From JALCSJ01 sp036788835 (lineage in GTDB: Bacteria > Bacillota > Negativicutes > Acidaminococcales > Acidaminococcaceae), in assembly GCA_036788835.1 (NCBI GenBank), contig DAIQMR010000036.1, forward strand, positions 1-13,539: DNA of 13,539 nt, in the 5' to 3' direction. The translations under genes and the position numbers were made by a program. Every line of letters starts with the position of its first letter. Position 1 is the stretch's first letter. Shown here one piece after another: positions 6,305 to 13,523 of the stretch. Below the pieces are notes generated by a model. That model searched no databases. It was not told the DNA's origin and saw nothing but the letters and a program-made list of their open reading frames with translations.

Positions 6305-8695
6305 ATGAAAGCACAGAAAAGAAAAACATTACAAATGGCATTGCTCTTAACCTTGGTATGTGGCTATGCTCACACAGGCATAGCCAGCCCTACCGTGGCA
6401 AGCCAGTCCATTGGCCTGACCGGCGTCAGCAATGCCCGGCAGCTAGGAGGCTATCTTGGTGCAGACGGGCAGAAAATCCGCGATGGTGTGTTAATTAGAA
6501 GCGGGAAATTGCAAAACGCTTCCCCCGCAGACCAATCCAAACTAGTAAATGTTTATCACTTAAATCAAGTAATTGATTTGCGCAAGGTTGAGGAAAAAGC
6601 GAAAGAGCCGGATGTAGTAATAGCCGGTGTCACAAATCGTGGCGTTAATATTTACGGGGAAAAGGACAAGAACGCCCTGACGGAAATAATTGGCTATAAT
6701 GATATTCAGGCAGCCAATCCGGCTCAAGGTTTGGTCAATGCCATTAACGATGGCATCTATTCGCCCGATATGTATAAGTGCTTCGTGGAAACAGCTGTTT
6801 CCCGCCAGGCCTATCACGAATTCTTTAATGACCTTATTGCCAACGGCGACGGCACCACCCTCTGGCATTGTTCCAGCGGCAAGGACAGAACCGGTATTGG
6901 TGCTGTGCTACTGCTTACGGCCCTGGGTGTGGACAAGGAAACAATTAAAGACGATTATCTGCTGACCAATGCTTTCGTGGGCAATGAACTGAATTACATG
7001 CTCTCTGCCGCCAAACAAATCACCAGTGATGCCTATGTTTTAGCTATGATTCCCAAATTTGTGGGTGTAGACGAGGAGCTGCTGAACGGTTTTTACCAGA
7101 CTGTAGACAAAGATTACGGCTCTATGGATAATTTTCTCCACACTGGTATTGGTTTGACGGATTTAGATATTATGCGTTTGCGGGTTATTTACCTGGACTA
7201 TGCCAATGCAGTAAGAAGCGGGACTTTGACTATAAACGGCACTTTATCCGGAAATGCCTATAGCGTAGCCAAAGGCACGGTACAAGGAGCCGGTGACATA
7301 CAGGGAACCCTGTACAATCTCAATGCCGCCATAGCCGGCAACAGCAACCGCCAGGGCAATCTGTCCATGGATAATCTTTTCAGCAACGGCAGCTTAATCG
7401 CTCAAAATACTGAGACGACAAATACGAAATTCATAGTGCGAGGCACAGCTGATCTGACTGAATCCACTATTGGCATTACCGATGCTGACATTGGCAAAAC
7501 ATACACGATATTAACAGCGGGACATATCACAGGAACGGCATTAACTACCCCATATACAGGCTTACTCTCTTTCTACGGCACCCAGACTGATACAGAGCTT
7601 GCTGTGTCCCTGAAACCCGCCAACAACGTAGGTGACGCCACCGATGCCCAAAACCAGGCTTTCGAAGGATTAAACAATATTTATAATAATGCTGATGCAA
7701 CCCGGCAAAAAACCATAGAACCTGTTCTCATGCTGTCAAGTACGGAAGCAAGCCAAGCCCTTACTGATTTAGCAGGACAGGACTACAGCAGGTCTGCAAC
7801 TTTGGTCCAGAGAAGCACTGTCCTTAGCAATGTGCTGACAGAGCGTAGCAATCAATGGTCCGGAGTTAATGCCGATACTGATAATAACGAGAATAATCTG
7901 TGGGGAAAATTTTCTAAGAACTGGGGAAATATAGATTCAAATGCCGCTAATTTGCACGGCAGTACCATGACTCTAGGCTACGATAAAACATTGAACCACC
8001 AATGGCGTGGCGGTGGCTTTGTCTCCTACGGGAAAACAGACTATGGCAATACCAGCGTAAATCTGGGCATTGACGATTGGCGTGTAGGCTTCTACGGAAA
8101 CTACCATCAAGGAAAACACAGTGCCCTTGCCTATCTGGATTATGGCTGGATCAAGAACAATATGAGACGTTATCTGAGAGGCATAAACTGCGGCCTGGAA
8201 GCTGACTATAATGGTCATCTTTGGGAAATTGGCGGAGAATATAAGCAGACTATTGCCGGTTTGATGCAGAAAAATGCCTGGCAGCTCAGCCCCTTCGTCA
8301 ATACCCAACTATCCTATTACAGACAAAATAGTCATGAGGAAAGCGGCAGTGCTCTTTACGGTCAGCATGTAGACGGCTGGCATAATACTTATTTGGCTCT
8401 GGCTACAGGGATGGAGTTCAAGAGAACTCTCTCTCCTAAACACAATTTGCTGCTTCGCCTAGGGTACAAGCGTGTTTTAAGTGGCTCTGACCCCAATCTC
8501 ACTTTCCGCTACTTAGGGGATGAGAGCCACGGCTATACCAATGAAACAACTTTAGATAAAGATTTTCTGCAAATTAAAGCCGGCATAGACTGGCAGCTGA
8601 GCAAAAGATGGTTTCTAAGCGGTGAGTGCCAATGGGACAAAGGAAGGCATAGCAATAACCTGATGGCAGGAATAACCTGTAGCTATAAATGGTAA
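6305..8695 (+). CDS. Protein tyrosine phosphatase autotransporter
   Basis: A surface protein joining a tyrosine phosphatase head to a type Va autotransporter. Residues 1-27 are a signal peptide ending G-I-A. Residues about 35-300 are a Y_phosphatase3/PtpB-like domain. It opens with NARQLGGYLGADGQKIRDGV and IRSGKL, contains VIDLRKVEE, and has the phosphatase loop HCSSGKDRTG (188-197) with nucleophile Cys189 and Arg195. Lys193 and Asp194 in the loop are typical of the PtpB type. DYLLTN (217-222) is also conserved. A beta-helical stalk follows (GTLTINGTLSGNAYS, 306-320, on to about 430), then a helical linker and an autotransporter barrel (about 530-796) ending in Trp. AGGTGAT lies 8 bases before the ATG. 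The family acts on phosphotyrosine or related phosphoesters; the extracellular substrate is unknown. Confidence 0.9.
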   Translation: MKAQKRKTLQMALLLTLVCGYAHTGIASPTVASQSIGLTGVSNARQLGGYLGADGQKIRDGVLIRSGKLQNASPADQSKLVNVYHLNQVIDLRKVEEKAKEPDVVIAGVTNRGVNIYGEKDKNALTEIIGYNDIQAANPAQGLVNAINDGIYSPDMYKCFVETAVSRQAYHEFFNDLIANGDGTTLWHCSSGKDRTGIGAVLLLTALGVDKETIKDDYLLTNAFVGNELNYMLSAAKQITSDAYVLAMIPKFVGVDEELLNGFYQTVDKDYGSMDNFLHTGIGLTDLDIMRLRVIYLDYANAVRSGTLTINGTLSGNAYSVAKGTVQGAGDIQGTLYNLNAAIAGNSNRQGNLSMDNLFSNGSLIAQNTETTNTKFIVRGTADLTESTIGITDADIGKTYTILTAGHITGTALTTPYTGLLSFYGTQTDTELAVSLKPANNVGDATDAQNQAFEGLNNIYNNADATRQKTIEPVLMLSSTEASQALTDLAGQDYSRSATLVQRSTVLSNVLTERSNQWSGVNADTDNNENNLWGKFSKNWGNIDSNAANLHGSTMTLGYDKTLNHQWRGGGFVSYGKTDYGNTSVNLGIDDWRVGFYGNYHQGKHSALAYLDYGWIKNNMRRYLRGINCGLEADYNGHLWEIGGEYKQTIAGLMQKNAWQLSPFVNTQLSYYRQNSHEESGSALYGQHVDGWHNTYLALATGMEFKRTLSPKHNLLLRLGYKRVLSGSDPNLTFRYLGDESHGYTNETTLDKDFLQIKAGIDWQLSKRWFLSGECQWDKGRHSNNLMAGITCSYKW

Positions 8696-8755
8696 AATTT
8701 TTAGACCGGCACAAAAAAGGTTGTTGAAAATATTGGCCTGTTGAAAAATAAACAC

Positions 8756-8786
8756 AAAAAAGACCTACAAAAGTAGGTCTTTTTTT
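8756..8786. terminator. Bidirectional terminator between phosphatase autotransporter and lipase
   Basis: AAAAAAGACCTAC (8756-8768) and GTAGGTCTTTTTT (8773-8785) form a perfect 13-bp stem with an AAAA loop, giving a T run on either strand. It ends the plus-strand phosphatase transcript and the minus-strand aminopeptidase-lipase operon. Confidence 0.9.
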
Positions 8787-8788
8787 AG

Positions 8789-8819
8789 TGATACAAAGGT
8801 AACTGTCACCTTTGTATCA
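8789..8819. repeat. Palindrome overlapping the lipase stop codon
   Basis: TGATACAAAGGT (8789-8800) and ACCTTTGTATCA (8808-8819) are perfect 12-bp inverted copies around a 7-base loop. The right arm includes the lipase stop codon (8819-8817). It has no T run of its own and stands three bases from a complete terminator. It may be a REP-like element or an mRNA 3' end stabiliser. Confidence 0.6.
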
Positions 8820-10361
8820 TCCGATCAGTCCGTCTTGGACATCTTTGTGGACTTTGTAGACAAAGGGCAGGTTGCCCTTGACTTCCTGCATACACTTTTC
8901 TAAATCCCTAATAGCTGTCTGAATATAGCCGGAATCGTAAGTAATCCGTGACCCGGCATTGTTCATGGCTAAAAGGCTGCTATCTTTGGTGCGAAAAATA
9001 AATTGTTCCAAGTTGGTAAAATAGCTGCCCTTTTGGGCGATTGCTCTACGGCCAACTTTGATAATAATCAAATAGTCCGCCTTAGCTTCCCTAGCCGCCG
9101 CCAAAACTTCAGGCATAGTGTAATCCACCGGGAATTTTTCTTCCGGCAAAAACACATAGCGAGGTAAAACAGCCCTGTATTCATCGGCAGCAAAAAGCTT
9201 CAGGTCGGATACTATCGTAGGTGGTTCGTCCTTTTCAAACAAACCATCCACCATAACCGCAACTACCGGTGCCGTACCTGCAAGCTGCTGCTGGGCAGGA
9301 GGATACATATAGCCGTTGGCCACTCCGTCTGCCACTACATCATAGTAATGTTTAAAGGCAAAGTCGAAATAGTTACCCAAAGGATGACTCATATCGGAAG
9401 CCTTCCTGGAAAGCTCGAAAACATATTCTTTGCCAAACTGTTTGTACTTGCCTGTCAAAGCCAGCACATTGGGTACCACATCATGTTTCGTTCTTACTCG
9501 TACAAGGTCTATCTTATTGCCATAGGTATCGGCAAAAGCTTCATTGCCCACTGCCGGTGCCCCGAAAGTAATGACCGGTACTTGGTCCTTATTAACGCCC
9601 ATGGAAACCAGGCGTTCACCCAAGAGCGTGGCCGCAGCACCACCTAGACTGTGTCCCGTAATAATCATAACATAGTTAGGGCCCGATTTTAGCTTAGCTA
9701 AAATATCGTCTTCTTTATTATCACCATCTATATCCGCATGAAGGTTAAAAGCGCCCATGGTAAACTCGTGAAATCCCCTGTGTATCTTAGGCAATTTCGT
9801 ACTGTTGGGAGGGTTGCCGGCCGCTATTTGCTTAAATTCTTCCACCGTAGTTCCACCATAAGGGACCAGCTTGAAATCAAAATCCTGTTTCCAGTCACCG
9901 GCAGAAGAACTCCCTCGAAAAGCCAGAATACTATAGTGTTTCCCCTTTATAGGCTTGGGATTAAAGGCAATCATGAAATTGGTTTCCACTCCGTCTGTAA
10001 TGGTCTTATAAGGATGAATCTGCCAACCATATTCTCTCATATAGTTGTACTCTGTAGCAGTGCCCCCCGGCACATATGTCCCGGCACAGGCGCCTACAGC
10101 AAAGGAAATCAATCTGGCATCTTTATATTCTTCCATAAACTGTTCTTTGGTTATTTTTTGAGGCTCATATGCCCCGGCCCGCTTAGATGTAGCATAAACT
10201 CTCACCTTTTGTGGCGTAATAACTTGTTTGCTTACTGTTTCCCGTTTCTTTGCCGTGATTTGAAACATACCATCGCCGGTAAGCCGGCCGGCTCCCAGAA
10301 CAGGAGCGGCCACAGTTACCGTCAACAATAAAGACAATACAATAGCACTGACTTTCTGCAT
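8817..10361 (-). CDS. Exported class 3 lipase with extra C-terminal domain
   Basis: A secreted or periplasmic alpha/beta-hydrolase of the lipase class 3 family. Residues 1-24 are a signal peptide. The core (about 75-345) has FRGSS near 148-152, HRGFHEF (194-200), the nucleophile elbow GHSLGG with Ser238, FGAPAVGN (266-273), the acid Asp294 in the D-x-V-P motif and a likely catalytic His338. This matches the fungal-type lipase order. Residues about 370-514 are an added region with VVAVMVDGL, a helix AAAREAKADYLIII and further strands. This resembles the alternating alpha/beta anticodon-binding-like or LpoB/CsgG-like domains of envelope lipoproteins, but that is only a pattern impression. The gene starts 22 bases after the M18 aminopeptidase gene and shares its operon. 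Its ribosome binding site is weak. The substrate may be lipid or another ester. Confidence 0.85.
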   Translation of the reverse strand: MQKVSAIVLSLLLTVTVAAPVLGAGRLTGDGMFQITAKKRETVSKQVITPQKVRVYATSKRAGAYEPQKITKEQFMEEYKDARLISFAVGACAGTYVPGGTATEYNYMREYGWQIHPYKTITDGVETNFMIAFNPKPIKGKHYSILAFRGSSSAGDWKQDFDFKLVPYGGTTVEEFKQIAAGNPPNSTKLPKIHRGFHEFTMGAFNLHADIDGDNKEDDILAKLKSGPNYVMIITGHSLGGAAATLLGERLVSMGVNKDQVPVITFGAPAVGNEAFADTYGNKIDLVRVRTKHDVVPNVLALTGKYKQFGKEYVFELSRKASDMSHPLGNYFDFAFKHYYDVVADGVANGYMYPPAQQQLAGTAPVVAVMVDGLFEKDEPPTIVSDLKLFAADEYRAVLPRYVFLPEEKFPVDYTMPEVLAAAREAKADYLIIIKVGRRAIAQKGSYFTNLEQFIFRTKDSSLLAMNNAGSRITYDSGYIQTAIRDLEKCMQEVKGNLPFVYKVHKDVQDGLIG

Positions 10362-10383
10362 TTGCTGTCACTCTTTTCTAAAA

Positions 10384-11664
10384 CTACTTGAAGAAAGCAC
10401 TTATTAAATCTTTCAAGGCCTCTTCGTCCTTAGCACCCATGGTCTCCCGGCAGGAATGCATTGCCAGAAGCGGCACTCCTACGTCCATGGTTCTCATAGA
10501 CAATAATGCCGACTCCATAGAGCCTAATGTTGAACCGCCTTTAATATCTCCATTGTTAACAAACATTTGGTAAGGAATCTTGTTTTCCTTGCATAGGCCT
10601 ACAACTACTGCCACCGCATCTGCATCACCGGCATAGGCCTGGCTGGCAGCCTGTTTAATCAGAAAACCGCTGTTAAGAAGAGGCTTGTTGGTAGGATCGC
10701 ATTTGTCCTTGTAATTAGGATGCAGAGCATGGCCTACATCTACAGACAACATGAAGCCTGCAGCCATATCCGCCAATAATTCTTCTTCCTTATGACCATT
10801 AATGGCATAAATTCTTGCCAAAATTTGCATAAGCACCGCTGACTCGGCGCCCTGTTTTGTCCTGCTGCCAACCTCTTCGTTGTCGAAAAGGGCGGCAATC
10901 TGAACGCCCTTGGTAGCATGAGAAGCAACAATCCCGTCCAGGCAAGCCTTTACTGAAGTCATGTTGTCCAAACGTCCTGCCGACAGAAATTCATCTTTCA
11001 ACCCAAAGGAACAGCCCGTTTCCACCGGATAGGCAGACAATTCAAAGGAAAGAATGTCACCCGGTTTGCATTTTAATTCTTTAGCTAGAAACTTAGTGAA
11101 AAACTTCTTATCTTTTTCATCTGCTCCCAGCATTTCAGCTAAAGGCAATACGTCCTTTTGCTTGCTCCACTTGTAGCCGTCATTAACTTCCCTGTTCATA
11201 TGAATGGCCAAGCTAGACATACTAAGCAGGGGTCTCCGGAAATCTACTAATTTAACAACGGGCTTAAAGGGATCTTTGCTCTTTAAGGCTACTTTGCCGG
11301 CTAGGGACAAAGGCCGGTCCATCCAAGTGCTGACAATCATCCCACCATATGCTTCCACATTCAAGGTTCCGTAACCTTCCGTATTAATTTCCGGATTTGG
11401 TTTAATTCTAAAGCAAGGGAAATCTGTATGTGCCGCCGCAATCTTAATGCCTCTGGTATCCTGCTTGCCTATGCGAAAAGCCATTAAAGCTGAATCAAAC
11501 ACCTTCACATAATACTTGCCGCCGGGCACCAATGTCCATTTGCCAGCCATTTCCAATTTAGTAAAGCCCTCTGCTGCCAGAAATTTTTCGCTAGTCAGGA
11601 CAGTATGATACGGGGATGTGCATGTTGCCGTAAAATCCAATAATTCTTGTGCTGTTTTATTCAT
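10384..11664 (-). CDS. apeB: M18 family aminopeptidase
   Basis: A cytoplasmic dinuclear zinc aminopeptidase that removes N-terminal residues, typically acidic ones, from peptides. It has the expected length (426 residues) for the ApeB/aspartyl aminopeptidase group and begins like it (QELLDFTATCTSPYHTV). Metal ligands are recognisable: His79 in AAHTDFP, bridging Asp233 in AGRLDNM, Glu263-Glu264 in FDNEEVGS (catalytic base and ligand), Asp309 in SVDVGHA and His403 in AMHSCRETMG. No export signal is present. AAAGGACG lies before the ATG. It is the first gene of an operon with the lipase 22 bases downstream. In a peptide- or amino-acid-fermenting organism it would supply free amino acids. Confidence 0.93.
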   Translation of the reverse strand: MNKTAQELLDFTATCTSPYHTVLTSEKFLAAEGFTKLEMAGKWTLVPGGKYYVKVFDSALMAFRIGKQDTRGIKIAAAHTDFPCFRIKPNPEINTEGYGTLNVEAYGGMIVSTWMDRPLSLAGKVALKSKDPFKPVVKLVDFRRPLLSMSSLAIHMNREVNDGYKWSKQKDVLPLAEMLGADEKDKKFFTKFLAKELKCKPGDILSFELSAYPVETGCSFGLKDEFLSAGRLDNMTSVKACLDGIVASHATKGVQIAALFDNEEVGSRTKQGAESAVLMQILARIYAINGHKEEELLADMAAGFMLSVDVGHALHPNYKDKCDPTNKPLLNSGFLIKQAASQAYAGDADAVAVVVGLCKENKIPYQMFVNNGDIKGGSTLGSMESALLSMRTMDVGVPLLAMHSCRETMGAKDEEALKDLISAFFK

Positions 11665-11700
11665 GATTATCGTCCTTTCTTCTTGAATTCTTATAGGCTA

Positions 11701-11729
11701 AGTTTACCTCAATTTTGCGTTTTATGCAA
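11701..11729 (-). promoter_or_regulatory. Promoter of the aminopeptidase-lipase operon
   Basis: On the minus strand TTGCAT (11729-11724) and TAAACT (11706-11701) are 17 bases apart, about 37 bases before the aminopeptidase ATG. The -35 lies in a small TTGC-GCAA symmetry. The match is moderately good. Confidence 0.5.
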
Positions 11730-11756
11730 TAAAACCGTGCATGATTTAATAAAAAG

Positions 11757-11765
11757 TGTTATAAT
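11757..11765 (+). promoter_or_regulatory. Extended -10 promoter of the permease remnant
   Basis: TGTTATAAT is a perfect extended -10 (TGn plus TATAAT). No good -35 is seen 17 bases upstream, which extended -10 promoters do not need. The permease-remnant start codon follows 35 bases later, with AAAAAGGAG as ribosome binding site. Confidence 0.6.
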
Positions 11766-11800
11766 TGGAACAAATCACACACAAAAAGGAGTAGTTTATC

Positions 11801-11924
11801 ATGAAACCAATTAAAGTACTTTCCTGGCAATCCTTAGCACTCATGACCTTCACCTGTCCTGTTGGGCATTGGTTTCATTCTCCCTCATCTGGCAAAAAAA
11901 GAACAGGCAGAACTTAATAGATAA
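11801..11924 (+). pseudogene. Internally deleted amino-acid-permease-like gene remnant
   Basis: The start is intact: AAAGGAG 9 bases before ATG 11801, then MKPIKVLSWQSLALMTFT, which resembles the cytoplasmic N-terminus of an APC-type amino-acid permease. At about 11855 the sequence shifts frame. In the +1 frame 11859-11924 encodes LLGIGFILPHLAKKEQAELNR and a stop, which looks like the last membrane helix and tail of the same kind of protein. The natural gene would be some 450 codons longer, so this looks like one large internal deletion that left both ends. The original frame now reads a 38-residue peptide ending at 11917. Promoter and terminator are retained. The family call rests on two short ends, so it is tentative; a genuine small ORF is the alternative. 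Confidence 0.6.
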
Positions 11925-11931
11925 AAAAATA

Positions 11932-11973
11932 AAGAGCGCAATTTCTAAAAAGAAATTGCGCTCTTATTTTTTT
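11932..11973. terminator. Bidirectional terminator between permease remnant and fchA
   Basis: AAGAGCGCAATTTCT (11932-11946) pairs perfectly with 11951-11965 across an AAAA loop. A T run follows on the plus strand (to 11973), and A-rich sequence on the left gives a T run on the minus strand. It ends the remnant and the ftcD-fchA operon, whose stop codon adjoins it. Confidence 0.9.
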
Positions 11974-12571
11974 AGAATACCAATTGTAAATCAGTCAGTT
12001 CTTTTTTTAGATTAGCCACTTTATCAGTAACCATTTTAGCAAACTCTGCGTCCTTAATAGAACCAACATTTATTTCTACATTATAGACCGCTGCATAAAA
12101 AGCTGCGTGACTGCAAACGATGGCCACTTTAGCATCACTGGCCGCATTAGGATTGCCTACAGTTAAAACCTTCTGAGCTAAAGAGATAACAGGCAAGCAA
12201 TGCTCTGCTACATCTAAAGGCAACAATGTGGCTCCTTTTGTCGCTTCTTGAATAGCCCTGCTTCTTGTTTTCTTTTCCTCGTCAGTTCCTTTCGGCATTT
12301 TGAAAGCACCCATGATTTTGGTAAAAGCTTCCGTATCTGCATCTATGCCGGTTACAAAGAAATCTTGTAATTCTTCAGCTTCTTTTTGATAAGCAGCCAC
12401 CTCCTTTTGCACAGAGGCAAACTTCTCACCTTTGGTTAGATTCATAACCATAGCACACAAGGCCGAGCCCAAAGCTCCCATAAGCGCAGCTACAGAACCG
12501 CCGCCCGGGGCCGGAGCATCACTAGCCAAGACCTTTACGAATTCATTGACTTTCAGCTCAATTAATTTCAT
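11972..12571 (-). CDS. fchA: Formimidoyltetrahydrofolate cyclodeaminase
   Basis: Converts 5-formimidoyl-tetrahydrofolate to 5,10-methenyl-tetrahydrofolate and ammonia in the cytoplasm. The 199-residue helical protein matches the stand-alone version of the C-terminal half of mammalian FTCD (family PF04961). It has the conserved folate-binding opening ASDAPAPGGGSVAALMGALG (16-35), the DADTEAF motif (about 77-83) and the late segment VGNPNAASDAKVA. The ATG is one base after the ftcD stop, with AGGAG six bases before it inside the end of ftcD, so the two enzymes of consecutive steps are translationally coupled. A terminator adjoins its stop codon. Confidence 0.93.
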   Translation of the reverse strand: MKLIELKVNEFVKVLASDAPAPGGGSVAALMGALGSALCAMVMNLTKGEKFASVQKEVAAYQKEAEELQDFFVTGIDADTEAFTKIMGAFKMPKGTDEEKKTRSRAIQEATKGATLLPLDVAEHCLPVISLAQKVLTVGNPNAASDAKVAIVCSHAAFYAAVYNVEINVGSIKDAEFAKMVTDKVANLKKELTDLQLVF

Positions 12572-12572
12572 T

Positions 12573-13478
12573 TCATTCTCCTATCAGATGATATTCCATT
12601 ACCTGTTTCTGGCAGTCGAAATTTTCTATTTGGAGATAATATTCTGCCGCATCAATCAAAGCTTTGGCCGGGGTAAGGCCTACAACCTCGCTGCCAATAA
12701 TGTGGACTCCCCAACGTTTTGCCTCTGCCCTAATAGCCTCAAAAGTCCGATACAGAGGTGTCCCTTCGTAGTTTACCATATTCATTGAAACCTGAGCAAT
12801 ATTTCTTTCCTCTAATTTTACACCAATTGCTTTGCAATATTTATAGCCTCCGCCGCTGGCACGAATAACCTTGGCAATTTTCTTGGCAATTTCCAGGTTA
12901 TCTGTATCCAGATTAACATTGAAAGCTACCAAAGGCATACGTGCACCAATAGCTACAATGCCGGCAGTAGGATGAATCTTCCTTTCACCATAGTCAGGTG
13001 CCCACTCCGGCTGCAATAACTTTTCCGGCATTCCTTCGAATTGACCTTTGCGGCAAGTTGCCAGATTGCGGCGCCCTTCACTGGCAGCGCTGTCTTCGTA
13101 CAAAAAGCTGGGAACTTTTAATTCATTCCAGATTCTCTCAGCAACACGCTTGGACATGGCGATACATTCTTCTACTGTCACATTTAAAGTAGGCACAAAA
13201 GGAATAACATCGGTAGCTCCCATACGAGGATGAGCCCCTTCATGTTTGCGCATATCGATAAGTTCAGTGGCTGTCTTTGTTAATTGAAAAGCGGTCTCTT
13301 CCACGGCCTGAGGATTGCCAACAATCGTAACAACACATCTGTTGTGGTTTTCATCTGACTGGAAATCAAACAAGCTGCATCCCGGTACGCTTTGAGCCAC
13401 TTCTTTCAACTTATTTAGAATTTCTTGGTTTCTGCCTTCACTAAAATTGGGGATACATTCAACTAATTTTGTTGTCAT
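12573..13478 (-). CDS. ftcD: Glutamate formimidoyltransferase
   Basis: Transfers the formimidoyl group from N-formimidoyl-L-glutamate, the product of histidine breakdown, to tetrahydrofolate and releases glutamate. The 301-residue protein has the full formiminotransferase N- and C-subdomains. It begins VECIPNFSEGRN, the hallmark opening. Its HEGAHPRMG motif (79-87) is where the catalytic His of the mammalian enzyme lies. Later PLVAFNVNLDT and RASGGG match the second subdomain. GAGGAGAG lies 7 bases before the ATG. It leads a two-gene operon with fchA. The upstream region ends at the window edge, so the rest of a hut-type pathway cannot be seen. In an amino-acid fermenter the pair yields glutamate and methenyl-tetrahydrofolate. 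Confidence 0.95.
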   Translation of the reverse strand: MTTKLVECIPNFSEGRNQEILNKLKEVAQSVPGCSLFDFQSDENHNRCVVTIVGNPQAVEETAFQLTKTATELIDMRKHEGAHPRMGATDVIPFVPTLNVTVEECIAMSKRVAERIWNELKVPSFLYEDSAASEGRRNLATCRKGQFEGMPEKLLQPEWAPDYGERKIHPTAGIVAIGARMPLVAFNVNLDTDNLEIAKKIAKVIRASGGGYKYCKAIGVKLEERNIAQVSMNMVNYEGTPLYRTFEAIRAEAKRWGVHIIGSEVVGLTPAKALIDAAEYYLQIENFDCQKQVMEYHLIGE

Positions 13479-13503
13479 AATAACTCTCCTCGTATAATAT
13501 ATT

Positions 13504-13523
13504 TACCTTAACAAAATAAGGTA
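13504..13523. promoter_or_regulatory. Candidate operator upstream of ftcD
   Basis: TACCTTA (13504-13510) and TAAGGTA (13517-13523) form a perfect 7-bp inverted repeat with a 6-base spacer, 26-45 bases before the ftcD start. The AT-rich stretch between it and the gene (TATTATAC on the minus strand) could hold the -10. The size and symmetry suit a dimeric repressor; the regulator is unknown. Confidence 0.5.

Noticed and set aside
9738..10331. 197-codon plus-strand frame over the lipase
   Set aside because: It is antisense to the lipase signal peptide and core, with a Cys- and His-rich composition typical of shadow frames.
12573..13478. Idea that ftcD and fchA are halves of a fused FTCD gene split by mutation
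   Set aside because: Each has its own start and ribosome binding site and the normal stand-alone length; separate genes are usual in bacteria.
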